From: Rubritalea marina DSM 17716
Lineage (GTDB): Bacteria > Verrucomicrobiota > Verrucomicrobiia > Verrucomicrobiales > Akkermansiaceae
Direction: 5' to 3'
Assembly (NCBI RefSeq): GCF_000378105.1
Contig: NZ_KB899264.1
Coordinates: 1 to 64,000 of the forward strand
DNA: 64,000 nucleotides
Shown here: positions 46,701-55,588 of the stretch, piece after piece
Layout: every line of letters starts with the position of its first letter
How positions within the stretch are numbered: position 1 is the stretch's first letter
Translations under genes and position numbers: made by a program
The notes under the pieces: model-generated
Seen by the model: the letters and a program-made list of their open reading frames with translations, nothing else
The model's database searches: none
Told to the model about the DNA's origin: nothing

Positions 46701-46838
46701 ACCACCTTGCAAAGCACCAGTAATGATCGAGCCATTCTGCTGGACCTCTATCACCGAACCTCGCTCATAGAGCTCTTTTCCAGCCTTCGTGGCCTTCCAT
46801 CCCGCTGCTTTGCGAATCCACGCTTCATCAATCTTCAT
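43761..46838 (-). CDS. SWIM-SNF2 family DEAD/DEAH-box helicase
   Basis: A 1025-aa protein from ATG 46838. The N-terminus has a SWIM-type zinc finger ([22 protein letters not shown]; C-x4-C...C-x-C-like). The C-terminal half is a complete SNF2 motor: [14 protein letters not shown] (Walker A), [24 protein letters not shown] (DEAx variant), ALTGTPVEN, then [24 protein letters not shown], and [21 protein letters not shown]. Bacterial SWIM-SNF2 proteins are thought to remodel protein-DNA or RNA polymerase complexes. The gene is divergent from the parA-like gene and convergent with purU. Confidence 0.93.
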   Translation of the reverse strand: [1025 protein letters not shown]

Positions 46839-46959
46839 CACTCGGTTCTTTTCGCTTTCTAGGTTGGCAATTTTTATGCAAGGTCTAGCCGCTAGCTTCA
46901 ATGCTTAGTATCCACTTTCCAACCTAACTACAATCACCAACGCGCCTAAGAGCACCACC

Positions 46960-47775
46960 ATGAAAGTCGTCGCTATCGCCAACCAAAAAGGAGGAGTCGG
47001 AAAAACCACCACCGCGATCTCGCTTTCTGCAGCCCTCGCCGATCTCGGCCAGCGCGTTCTCATGCTCGACCTCGACCCACAAGCCAATGCCACCTCCGGC
47101 ATCGGCATCGAACCCAACAGCGAAGGCTCAATGTATTACCCCCTCCTCGGCGAGGCGACACTCGCAGAGAAAATTGTGGAAACCCATATCAACAATCTCT
47201 CACTGGTACCATCCGGCATGGACCTCGCTGGAGTTGAAATCGAATTAGCGCGTAGCGACGACCATCTCACGAGACTTCGTTCCTTGCTCGATCCCGTGAA
47301 ACAAGCTGACCTCTTCGACTTTTGCATCCTCGACACACCGCCATCTCTCGGCGTGCTCATGACCGCGTCACTTGCCTCAGCCGATGAAGTCGTCATCCCG
47401 CTCCAATGCGAATGGTTCGGGCTCGAAGGACTGGCTAAGATTGTGCATGTGATCCAGCAAATCCGAGAGTCCCACGCCGCCCCAGATCTCACCATCGAAG
47501 GCATCCTCATGACCATGTTCGACGGCCGTACCAACCTCTCACGCCAAGTCGTCGAGGAAGTCTCAAACTACTTTCCTGAGCAACTCTACAAAAGCGTCAT
47601 CCCACGCACCATCCGTATCGGCGAGGCACCATCGCACGGCAAGACGATCTTCGAGCACGATCCCAATGGCATCGGCGCCCTCGCCTACCGCACCGCCGCT
47701 AAAGAGTTCCTCCAACGCCGAGGCGTCAAAAAGCGCTCACCAAAGGCGAAGAAGAAAAACAAGCTCAAGTCCTAA
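46960..47775 (+). CDS. parA: ParA/Soj-type ATPase
   Basis: A 271-aa deviant-Walker ATPase with KGGVGKTTT at residues 10-18, the DLDPQANATSG switch, and FCILDTPPSLG. The full-length core and a basic KKRSPKAKKKNKLK tail, which could aid nonspecific DNA binding, fit the chromosome-segregation Soj group. No parB follows (leuD does, convergent), so the cognate ParB must be elsewhere. Confidence 0.9.
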   Translation: MKVVAIANQKGGVGKTTTAISLSAALADLGQRVLMLDLDPQANATSGIGIEPNSEGSMYYPLLGEATLAEKIVETHINNLSLVPSGMDLAGVEIELARSDDHLTRLRSLLDPVKQADLFDFCILDTPPSLGVLMTASLASADEVVIPLQCEWFGLEGLAKIVHVIQQIRESHAAPDLTIEGILMTMFDGRTNLSRQVVEEVSNYFPEQLYKSVIPRTIRIGEAPSHGKTIFEHDPNGIGALAYRTAAKEFLQRRGVKKRSPKAKKKNKLKS

Positions 47776-47794
47776 CGAGCCCTCAGGCTTACAA

Positions 47795-47822
47795 CAAAAA
47801 ACCCAGGCCTTCACCTGGGTTT
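47795..47822. terminator. bidirectional terminator between parA and leuD
   Basis: ACCCAGG (47801-47807) and CCTGGGT (47814-47820) form the stem, flanked by an A-run on the left (AAAAAA) and TTT on the right, so it can stop transcription from both convergent genes. Confidence 0.8.
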
Positions 47823-47848
47823 GAAAGTCATTCTTATCGGGAAAAAGC

Positions 47849-48445
47849 TCAGACGTAGCTGAGCTTGGCAGCAGTTGCTTCGATCGCAGTCTCGTTGCTA
47901 GCAAGCTCACCAATGGTGTCCCACTTACCTTGCACCAATGCTTCGCGGGCTCCATCAGGCATGTCCATTGCGAACACCTCATTGGCAAATGATACGGTCT
48001 TTGCTTCGAGGTCGACCTTCACTTCCGTGCGCGGAGACTCAGCAACCAAACCCATCAGCTTCTCGTTGTCTTTCAGGCTCAGAGAAACACAAGGCATCCC
48101 AAGGTTTACCGAGTTGCCAAAGAAAATTTCTGCGAATGACACCCCAACGATCGCGCGAAACCCAAAGCGTCGGATCGATTGTGGTGCATGCTCACGAGAT
48201 GATCCGCAGCCGAAATTAGGCCCCACCACCATGACGCTAGCACCTTGGTACTCAGACTGATCAATCGGGTGGTTTTTACCGCTTCCATCTTGTTCGAAGC
48301 GCTCATCGTAAAACATCCCCTCGGCGAGGTCGTCGAATGTCACACACTTGAGGAAACGCGCTGGGATAATACGATCTGTATCCACATCCGCACCGGGTAC
48401 CGGCACAGCTGTACCAGCCACTTGTTTGATTGATTCGATAGCCAT
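47849..48445 (-). CDS. leuD: 3-isopropylmalate dehydratase small subunit
   Basis: A 198-aa LeuD. It has the swivelling-domain signature GPNFGCGSSREHAPQSIRRFGFRAIVG and IIPARFL. With LeuC it isomerises 2- to 3-isopropylmalate in leucine synthesis. leuC is not adjacent in this window. Confidence 0.95.
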   Translation of the reverse strand: MAIESIKQVAGTAVPVPGADVDTDRIIPARFLKCVTFDDLAEGMFYDERFEQDGSGKNHPIDQSEYQGASVMVVGPNFGCGSSREHAPQSIRRFGFRAIVGVSFAEIFFGNSVNLGMPCVSLSLKDNEKLMGLVAESPRTEVKVDLEAKTVSFANEVFAMDMPDGAREALVQGKWDTIGELASNETAIEATAAKLSYV

Positions 48446-48521
48446 AACGTGCTGCGAACATTGGGCAGTTCTGCCAGAAAATCAAGACCTGATCACACCC
48501 AGTGGATTTGCTCTAGAAAAC

Positions 48522-49499
48522 TTACTTTTTCTCCACCGGTTTCTCCAGCAATGCTGGTCCCTCGAGGTAACCCAAAGAAACCAAGAATGCATCGACATCC
48601 AACGTCGTGCGCACAAGGTCATCTCTGCTGAGCCAAATGTTGAAGAACCCATGTTCACGGTCCTGGTAGACCTTCAGCTCACAACGCCCACCAAACTCTT
48701 TCATCTTGGCAGTGTAGCGCTCGAGAATCGAAACTGGCAAAAGCGCGTCCTTAGATCCTGAGATAATGATGGTAGGTGGTGGATTCTCGCCAATATTGTG
48801 TGCTGGTGAAATATCCTCCCAATAGTCTTTCACCATCCCATGAGCAAAGCCACCAGGACCGTTGTCAAACACGGGATTATACAACAATAGCGCGTTTGGC
48901 ACTGGGCTCACACTTTGGTCTTCACCATCCTCTTGAAAGGCGTCGCAAAATGCCACAGCCGATGCAATGTGCCCACCTGCAGAACCCCCACCAGCAGCCA
49001 TGCGCTCTGGATCAACACCAAATTGTGCCGCATTCTTGCGCAACCAACGCATCGCTGAAATACCATCCTTCACACACTCCTTGGGGCTATTTTTGAAGCG
49101 CTTGATCGTGCGGTACTCAACAGAGAAAGTCACCATACCTCGGAGTGCGAGGTGTCGGCACTGTGGGTAGAACTGATCCGGCGTCCCGCTGTGCCAGCCC
49201 CCACCATGGTAAAATACCGCGGCCGCCCGCTTGTCACTCGGCTGATGCCCTTTCGGGTAGAATGTCTGAATCCGGAGTTCGACTGGCTTACCTTCATGCA
49301 TCACCGTTTTGTATACCTGCGTAGCGTCCGGCTTCAGGCTGTACTCACCATTGCCAATATCCGCTCCAGTGAACATCTCTTTGGCTGATGATTGCGTGAC
49401 GAAGCACATCAATAATAGCGCAACTGCTAGAAGTAGGGAGGCAATCAAGTTAGACGAATTTTCTGCGCGGACTGCCGCGACCTTCACTCGGGATTTCAT
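48522..49499 (-). CDS. exported alpha/beta hydrolase (esterase-like)
   Basis: A 325-aa protein starting at ATG 49499. A hydrophobic segment near residues 18-36 (SLLLAVALLLMCFV) is a signal peptide or anchor. The hydrolase core has FYHGGGWHSG (oxyanion), GGGSAGGHIA with the nucleophile Ser, SGSKDALLP with the acid Asp, and DREHGFFN with the His: a complete triad of the carboxylesterase/BD-FAE-like group. The substrate is unknown; a role in polysaccharide deacylation is common in this lineage but not shown here. Confidence 0.88.
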   Translation of the reverse strand: MKSRVKVAAVRAENSSNLIASLLLAVALLLMCFVTQSSAKEMFTGADIGNGEYSLKPDATQVYKTVMHEGKPVELRIQTFYPKGHQPSDKRAAAVFYHGGGWHSGTPDQFYPQCRHLALRGMVTFSVEYRTIKRFKNSPKECVKDGISAMRWLRKNAAQFGVDPERMAAGGGSAGGHIASAVAFCDAFQEDGEDQSVSPVPNALLLYNPVFDNGPGGFAHGMVKDYWEDISPAHNIGENPPPTIIISGSKDALLPVSILERYTAKMKEFGGRCELKVYQDREHGFFNIWLSRDDLVRTTLDVDAFLVSLGYLEGPALLEKPVEKK

Positions 49500-49627
49500 T
49501 TGGTATTGTAACATCGGTTGTGTCTGGGATGGAATCATCTTACCCCCTAGATACGACATTGTTAGCCTATACTTTCAACTCCTCCTCATCATATTTCTTA
49601 GGAGCCGCATGAACCCCAAAAAAAGTT

Positions 49628-49657
49628 GAGCCTCCAAAGGGAGAACTTTGGAGGCTC
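49628..49657 (-). terminator. rho-independent terminator after the amidase gene
   Basis: GAGCCTCCAAAG (49628-49639) pairs with CTTTGGAGGCTC (49646-49657). On the minus strand the stem is followed by TCAACTTTTTTT. It ends transcription of the Amidase_2 lipoprotein gene. Confidence 0.85.
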
Positions 49658-49744
49658 GGGTACAATGCACTTCACCAATGTGAAGCGCCCTGCGGTTTGG
49701 CAAAGACAGCCATCGTTGAATTTCCTCTCGATGTCAATGACGGA

Positions 49745-50527
49745 TCACAACACGGGCGCCTGCGGCCCAGCGATACTCCGGTGGTATGTGGAGACTTTGT
49801 CTTGGAACCACTTCCACTTCGCGCCTGGTTTGCCGCCATCAAGCAAGTAATGCGGACAATTCTTGTGAGGCTTGGAGAGGCCATGCCGTGGCCAATGGTA
49901 ATGTGGCACCACGTGTTGCACCGGAATGTCATACTTCCACATCAGGTAGGCCGTCAGCTTTGCCGTGCGGTCGACGGTTTTAGCTCGGCTATTCCCCCGG
50001 TTCTCACACATCTCAATCCCAATCGAATAGTGATTTCCAGGTCCCTCAAAATCGGCGTGCTCACCTTGCTCGGTATCCGGGATATGCTGCACGCAAATAT
50101 CTTGATCCACAGAATAATGCCAGTAAAGGTGGCCCGTGCGATTCACGCCAGCACGTTTGCGGGCTCGGATTTTACCATTCTTGAGCGCCAAGGCATGCCG
50201 ACGCGCATCGGCACTGGGAGAATAGTTTTGGGTGCTATGAATCGTAATATAGCGCGGCCTCATCGAATGAGGATCCTTGCGAGAATGAGTACCCAAACGA
50301 ATAAAATCCTTCTCCACGCGAGCCTGACGGTACATCTGCTGAGGGCTCACGCGATATGATGGAGACCCATAGCCCAATGGGCTATTCAGTGGGTTGGTAT
50401 AGGCCACCGTCATCGCGTCAGAACCCGATGCTAGCGAAGCACTCGTCCCACCACCACTGCAGGAAACCAATGCCAGCGGAGTCAAGCCAGCCAACAGACA
50501 TAGAAACACACCACGGAGAAAATTCAT
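49745..50527 (-). CDS. lipoprotein N-acetylmuramoyl-L-alanine amidase (Amidase_2)
   Basis: A 260-aa protein with a lipoprotein signal peptide (LLAGLTPLALVSC, Cys23). The Amidase_2/PGRP-like domain carries zinc ligands H in YITIHSTQNY, H in VVPHYHWP and C in HKNCPHYLL, plus the central IGIEMCEN strand. It is expected to cleave peptide stems from murein in the periplasm (recycling or remodelling). A linker of about 65 residues separates the lipid anchor from the enzyme. Confidence 0.9.
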   Translation of the reverse strand: MNFLRGVFLCLLAGLTPLALVSCSGGGTSASLASGSDAMTVAYTNPLNSPLGYGSPSYRVSPQQMYRQARVEKDFIRLGTHSRKDPHSMRPRYITIHSTQNYSPSADARRHALALKNGKIRARKRAGVNRTGHLYWHYSVDQDICVQHIPDTEQGEHADFEGPGNHYSIGIEMCENRGNSRAKTVDRTAKLTAYLMWKYDIPVQHVVPHYHWPRHGLSKPHKNCPHYLLDGGKPGAKWKWFQDKVSTYHRSIAGPQAPVL

Positions 50528-50637
50528 ATTCTTTCAAATAGCACAATTCTGGCCAATCCACGAGTATCAATTACTTACAACCACTCTCAGGCGACCTAAA
50601 CTGAGACCTAGCCACTCTCAAGTCGAGAAGCGCACCC

Positions 50638-51540
50638 TCACTTCCCGAAAATAATCTTCTTCGTCTCTGGCCCGATCATAAAGTTCCCGGAGCCAAACGG
50701 CTGCACTTCCTCACCCTCATTCACCAAGTACTCGTATGCCTTGATAGGCTTGGTACCTTCTGCATAAGACATCAAATAGACGCGCACACACATCGCTTCT
50801 TTCCCCGTACTCCCCTCCAAGCTCTTGGTTGCGAATTGAACCTCATTGAGCCCGTCAATCCCGCCGCCTATCACAATCTCAGCAGCCCGAGTATCTTGAA
50901 AGCGATGGTCAGAAATCTTATTCACCTTCACCTTCACCTCACGGCCTGGGCAAAACACGTAAACCTTGGCAATAAACGCGGCAGGGCCAACAGCAATCGG
51001 CATCTGTGGTAATCTTCCTGAAGCTTTGAAATCATCTGACTCCACATAGGCATAGTTGCCCTGCTGCAACTGCTTGCGCACATCGGGAAGCGACATGAGA
51101 TTGATAAAGTCGGCACGGTCATACTTCCACTGCCCACCTTCGTTGACAAAATGTAACAATAACAAGTTGTCGGCAATCTCACCTTTGATCCCAAAATCCA
51201 CTTTCCCAAAATAACTTAGTGCCGCAGTTGGCCCTAACACATGAGCACGCAGCAACTTCAAATTCCCCACCAATGGCGGCGCAGTCGGCAGATCAAATAC
51301 CGATTGAGGGTACTCGCGACGCTCCGAATAAATCCGATTCCGCATGCTGAGCTTGCGATTTTTTGCCGTGGTCTGCGTCCATGTTTGCGCATCGCGCTGG
51401 CGCACGGCCTTACTCCACGCAGTGTAAACATCCTCCAACACCTTCACCTTGGGCGAGTTGAGAGCTTCCTCAGCTGACACCCCCCCAACACCCAGTAAAC
51501 ATGATGTTAGCACGATGGAAAAAATTCGCTTTATGAACAT
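50638..51540 (-). CDS. unknown exported protein, 300 aa
   Basis: Signal peptide MFIKRIFSIVLTSCLLGVGGVSAEE with a likely cleavage after Ala. The mature protein has an NTF2-like first part (VYTAWSKAVRQRDAQTWTQTT, ALSYFGKVDFG, WKYDRADFINL), a pattern seen in periplasmic proteins of this lineage, and a beta-rich second half. The family is not recognised. It is divergent from an alpha/beta hydrolase gene. Confidence 0.75.
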   Translation of the reverse strand: MFIKRIFSIVLTSCLLGVGGVSAEEALNSPKVKVLEDVYTAWSKAVRQRDAQTWTQTTAKNRKLSMRNRIYSERREYPQSVFDLPTAPPLVGNLKLLRAHVLGPTAALSYFGKVDFGIKGEIADNLLLLHFVNEGGQWKYDRADFINLMSLPDVRKQLQQGNYAYVESDDFKASGRLPQMPIAVGPAAFIAKVYVFCPGREVKVKVNKISDHRFQDTRAAEIVIGGGIDGLNEVQFATKSLEGSTGKEAMCVRVYLMSYAEGTKPIKAYEYLVNEGEEVQPFGSGNFMIGPETKKIIFGK

Positions 51541-51603
51541 GCGCTACATTGCACAATGTATTTACCTAGAGGTAAAACTAATTCCTCACTGATCCTAAGA
51601 ATC

Positions 51604-52482
51604 ATGGAAGCTTCGAACGCAGCCACACCACCAATCGCAGTGATTCGCGACGAAGAATTGCTCCAAAAAGCAACCAAGAAGGAATACACTCAAACGCCTG
51701 AAGGGCCACTCTATCTCCACATCTTCGAGCCAAAAAACCACGTTGAAGACCAACGCCGCTCCGCCATCATCTTCTTCCACGGAGGAAATTGGGACCAGTC
51801 GATGGTCACCCAATTTGCACCCCAAGCCATCAATTTTGCCTCACTCGGAATGATCGCCATCGTCGCTGAGTACCGCACCTCCTCACAGCACGACTCCAAC
51901 CCTATCGATGCCGTGGAAGACGCTCAGAACGCCATCCTCTGGATGCGCCAAAACCACCACAAGCTAGGCATCAACCCAGAAAAAATCGTAGCTGCTGGCT
52001 CCGGATCCGGCGCACACCTGGCACTCTGCGCAGCCCTACACAAGCGAGTGATCCACGACGAAAGCCACACTTCAAAACCTAACGCACTCATCCTCTGGAG
52101 CGCATTGATCGACACCACCAAGCACGGCAACGGCATGGAGCTCTTTACAAGTGCTCGCGAAGCACGCCTCACCAGCCCTACCAAAAACGTGCGCCGTAAA
52201 TCACCTCCGATGATTTTCTTCCACGGCCAAGAAGATCCATTCATCCCGATCCAACAGGTCGAACGGTTTTGCTCACGACTCAGCCGAAAGAAAAATGACA
52301 TACGATTCGTTCCCTATAGCAGAGCAACGCATTCATTCTTCAACTTCAACGTCAACCAACACTACTTCATTAGCACCCTAGAGGCTGCCGAAGCATTCCT
52401 ACACTACCACCACTTTCTCGAACAAACATCAAACCCCTCAGAGCTCGAGCCTCAAACCTACAGAACCCAACCTCGCAGCTAA
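51604..52482 (+). CDS. alpha/beta hydrolase, cytosolic
   Basis: A 292-aa protein from ATG 51604; an upstream ATG at 51556 would add 16 residues. The motifs are FFHGGNWDQSM (oxyanion), AAGSGSGAHLAL (nucleophile Ser), FHGQEDPFIP (Asp) and RATHSFFNFN (His). It is a paralogue in fold and motifs of the exported hydrolase at 48.5-49.5 kb but lacks a signal peptide. The C-terminus is Pro/Thr-rich. Confidence 0.85.
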   Translation: MEASNAATPPIAVIRDEELLQKATKKEYTQTPEGPLYLHIFEPKNHVEDQRRSAIIFFHGGNWDQSMVTQFAPQAINFASLGMIAIVAEYRTSSQHDSNPIDAVEDAQNAILWMRQNHHKLGINPEKIVAAGSGSGAHLALCAALHKRVIHDESHTSKPNALILWSALIDTTKHGNGMELFTSAREARLTSPTKNVRRKSPPMIFFHGQEDPFIPIQQVERFCSRLSRKKNDIRFVPYSRATHSFFNFNVNQHYFISTLEAAEAFLHYHHFLEQTSNPSELEPQTYRTQPRS

Positions 52483-52606
52483 CACACCACGCCGCAATAC
52501 ATCTAGTAGCACCTTGACATCTAGCAATCGGTGTGCGACTTGATAGATCAACAGAATTTTGCACTTCAGACTGCTCAGATAGTGGTCAGCTTTCATTCCC
52601 TTCACC

Positions 52607-53230
52607 ATGCCACCACTTCGCCTCATAGTAACCTTGCTCGCCTCCTTTTGGTGCTTGAGCTCCGCGGCATTGGCTGGTCCCTTCAGCACGATTGTGATCG
52701 ATGCTGGCCATGGCGGTAAAGATGTCGGAGGCAACTACAAGAAAGTCTACGAGAAGCATCTCGCCCTAGATACAGCAATGCGCCTCGAATACATGCTCAA
52801 GAAAAAGGGTTACAGAACGCGCATGACGCGCAAATCAGATGTCTTCCTCTCCCTGCAAAAGCGCGCTTCCATCGGCAATCGCTACCGCAACTCAATCTTC
52901 ATATCGATCCACTACAACTACACCTACCGCAAAGGCGCAGCTGGTGTGGAAACCTTTTACTATTCCAAGCGATCAAAACCGCTAGCACAGTACGTCCACA
53001 GTGCCGTTCTTAGCAAGACACGCGCCTACGATCGCAAGGTTAAATTCGCGCGCTACTACGTGATTCGTAACGTGCGAAACCCTTCCATCCTCTTCGAAGG
53101 CGGCTTCCTCTCAAATTCCAGAGAAAGGCGCCATTGCCGTAAAGGCTACTACCGCCAGCGCATCGCCGAAGGCATGGTGGCCGGCATCGATCGCTACCAA
53201 GCCGCGCGTCGCGCAGGCCGCCTACGTTAG
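52607..53230 (+). CDS. N-acetylmuramoyl-L-alanine amidase (Amidase_3, AmiC type)
   Basis: A 207-aa exported amidase with a signal peptide (LIVTLLASFWCLSSAALA). Catalytic motifs are IDAGHGGKDVGG (zinc His), EKHLALDTAM (Glu), FISIHYNY (His) and SILFEGGFLSNSRE (Glu): all four conserved positions are present. It lacks the N-terminal AMIN domain of larger AmiC proteins. It would act on septal murein. Confidence 0.92.
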   Translation: MPPLRLIVTLLASFWCLSSAALAGPFSTIVIDAGHGGKDVGGNYKKVYEKHLALDTAMRLEYMLKKKGYRTRMTRKSDVFLSLQKRASIGNRYRNSIFISIHYNYTYRKGAAGVETFYYSKRSKPLAQYVHSAVLSKTRAYDRKVKFARYYVIRNVRNPSILFEGGFLSNSRERRHCRKGYYRQRIAEGMVAGIDRYQAARRAGRLR

Positions 53231-53258
53231 GCACCCAACTTCCTTGAAGCCCTCAGCA

Positions 53259-53669
53259 TCATGCTCTGGGGTTGAAATCGATCCCTGAGCCTTCTGCTTG
53301 ATTGCGCATAAAGTCAGCCACTTGGAAAAAAAAGGCATTCAAGGCTTCAATCACATCTTCAGGAATCTCGGCAGCCACCATGGCCTTGTGCATCAGCTCC
53401 ACCCAACGGTCGCGTTCTTTCTCACCGATCGAAAATGGCATATGCCTTGCTCTCAAACGTGGGTGCCCACGTTGTTCAATATAGGTCTGATCCCCGCCCA
53501 ACCTGAACATCATGAAGTGAAATAGCCGATCTTCAGCTCCTTGCATATCATCTTTTGGGTACATTGGCCCCAAAATCGAGTCATCGGGAACCAAACGGTA
53601 AAACTCTGCCACCATGGCACGTACCCCATGTGACCCAATCTTTTCAAAAATTAATTTCTCATCCATCAC
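53259..53669 (-). CDS. truncated haemoglobin (group II-like)
   Basis: A 136-aa 2-on-2 globin: FEKIGSHGVRAMVAEFYRLVPDDSILGPMYP, then FMMFRLGGDQTYIEQRGHPRLRARHMPFSIGEKERDRWVELM. The His in RARHMPF is the proximal ligand and the YIEQRGHPRLR segment is typical of group II. It binds O2 or NO. The gene stands alone. Confidence 0.92.
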   Translation of the reverse strand: MMDEKLIFEKIGSHGVRAMVAEFYRLVPDDSILGPMYPKDDMQGAEDRLFHFMMFRLGGDQTYIEQRGHPRLRARHMPFSIGEKERDRWVELMHKAMVAAEIPEDVIEALNAFFFQVADFMRNQAEGSGIDFNPRA

Positions 53670-53746
53670 CTATTCGCTTTTCTTTCATTGGAATTTCAAA
53701 CTATGCTGCGCCCGCAGTCATCTAGTCTCAATCACTATAGATTCAT

Positions 53747-55435
53747 ATGTCTCACGATCAACACCAGCCTACCACTGAATTCCAAGCCCCTCTGCCTGAA
53801 GAAATCGATGCGTACCTCGCGAACTACCGAGTGGACACGCTTCTGGCGACTGGCGGCATGGGTGCCGTCTACCAAGGCACTCAGATTTCTTTGGACCGCC
53901 CAGTAGCGATCAAAGTGCTCCCACGCGAGCTAAGTGCTCAGCCAGAATTCCGAGATTCCTTCGAAAAAGAGGCCAAGCTAATGGCACGCCTCAACCACCC
54001 GAACCTGATCGGCGTATACGACTTTGGCGACATCGACGGCATGCTCTTCATCGCCATGGAATTCGTCAATGGCCAAACCTTATTTGCAGCGCATCACGGC
54101 TATCGCGTCGAGCTCACTGGCGCACTCCGAGTGACTGCAAGCATCTGCCGAGGACTCGAGAATGCCCACCAAGCTGGCATCCTCCACCGCGACATCAAAC
54201 CAGCGAACATTTTCTACAACCAGTATGGTGAACCAAAAATCGGCGATTTCGGCCTCGCTCGTCCATCATCAGACGTCGAGAGCGGCGTCATTTTTGGCAC
54301 CCCCGGATACACCGCACCCGAAGTCGTGGCGAGTCCACAATCAGTGGGCCCAGCCGCTGACGTCTTCTCGGTAGGCGTGCTTCTATACGAACTGATCACT
54401 GCGACACTGCCACAAGAACCGTACCAAGTGATCGACCCGATCAGTCGACCACCAGCTAGCGTCGATGCCATCATTCAGAAAAGCATCCACCCAGACCCAG
54501 CAGTACGATACCAGACAGCAGGCGAATTCGCTCAGGCGATCGACGCCGTCCTCGTAGCCGTTCAAGACCCACAGTACGCCATCGCTCAAAAGCTCCAAGT
54601 CCCAGTCACCGAGGCCCCCGTGGCACTCCCGCTACAGACCCCCTCAGCGGATGCACCTGCGACCAGCGTACAAGCCCAAGCACCCAGCAAAAAAAGCGGC
54701 CTTGGCTTCGCCAGATTCGCCATCATATTGGTACTCCTAGGCGGGATTTATGGCGCCATCGAACTCAAAAAATCTAAGGAAGATCGCATCACCGATGTGG
54801 AAGCCAAGCAGGACGAAACCATTGAGAAAATCAATGAAATCAACGAGGAAACAAAGAAAATCGTAGCCGATGAGCGCGCACGCTACGAGCGCCTCAAAAA
54901 GACCTCAAAAAAGAAGACTCAAAAAGGGCAGGAGCCGCCGCTCAGCCCACTCCCACCATTGGATATCGACCAGTCGCCCGAGTACTCTAAGCTGCGAGCC
55001 AAAGCGGAAGAGCTCGTGACAGCAAAGAACAACAAGTACTACGAACAGATGGAAGCAGTGAGTGACAACATGCTCTGGGACCTAGAAATCCTTGCAGACA
55101 AACTCAGTGAAGAAGACCAACAAAGCGAAGCCAACAACATCGAGGTCATCAAAGATAGCATCGACCCCATCACCTTCAAAATCGACAGGTTTTCCAGTGA
55201 CGTGTCAGACAACGAAAAAATCAACACTCTCGTCAATAGCAGTATCGACAAGCAAGGTAAAATCACTGCCGGCTACGAGGAAGAAATCGACGTGATACGC
55301 AAGCACTTCATCAAGCATGTCACCACCTTACGCAAAGGTTTTCGCACCACGAAGCAACGTGTTGAAGAAAAAGATGCCTCGCGCATCCTCAAACGCGCCG
55401 GGGAGAGCCCACGCTCGTTTGCCACTATGTTTTAG
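53747..55435 (+). CDS. transmembrane Ser/Thr protein kinase (PknB/Hanks type)
   Basis: A 562-aa kinase. ATGGMGAV is the glycine loop (about 34-41), the catalytic Lys is in VAIKVLP (K56), ILHRDIKPANIF is near 144, DFGLARP near 166 and GTPGYTAPE near 184. A single membrane helix lies at about 320-340 (FARFAIILVLLGGIYGAI). The extracytoplasmic region is a long charged coiled coil with no PASTA repeats. It is close to the next kinase in N-terminal sequence. Confidence 0.92.
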   Translation: MSHDQHQPTTEFQAPLPEEIDAYLANYRVDTLLATGGMGAVYQGTQISLDRPVAIKVLPRELSAQPEFRDSFEKEAKLMARLNHPNLIGVYDFGDIDGMLFIAMEFVNGQTLFAAHHGYRVELTGALRVTASICRGLENAHQAGILHRDIKPANIFYNQYGEPKIGDFGLARPSSDVESGVIFGTPGYTAPEVVASPQSVGPAADVFSVGVLLYELITATLPQEPYQVIDPISRPPASVDAIIQKSIHPDPAVRYQTAGEFAQAIDAVLVAVQDPQYAIAQKLQVPVTEAPVALPLQTPSADAPATSVQAQAPSKKSGLGFARFAIILVLLGGIYGAIELKKSKEDRITDVEAKQDETIEKINEINEETKKIVADERARYERLKKTSKKKTQKGQEPPLSPLPPLDIDQSPEYSKLRAKAEELVTAKNNKYYEQMEAVSDNMLWDLEILADKLSEEDQQSEANNIEVIKDSIDPITFKIDRFSSDVSDNEKINTLVNSSIDKQGKITAGYEEEIDVIRKHFIKHVTTLRKGFRTTKQRVEEKDASRILKRAGESPRSFATMF

Positions 55436-55588
55436 TCACTCACGAAGACAAAAAGCCCAACAGAACACCGTACAAGATCACCTTGCCCGGTGGTTCATGC
55501 CATATTGCGAGTTGGCAAGACATAGCTTATTAGTTAAGTTTTCTTTAATCACCCCAGATGAAGAAAGCCTAACCCCTATAGAGCGAAG

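Noticed and set aside
46960-47775. Plasmid partition locus
   Set aside because: The ParA is next to leuD and a SNF2 helicase with no parB, parS or rep gene visible, so a chromosomal Soj is more likely.
49697-50359. 220-aa open frame on the plus strand
   Set aside because: It lies opposite the Amidase_2 gene, whose zinc ligands and signal peptide are clear.
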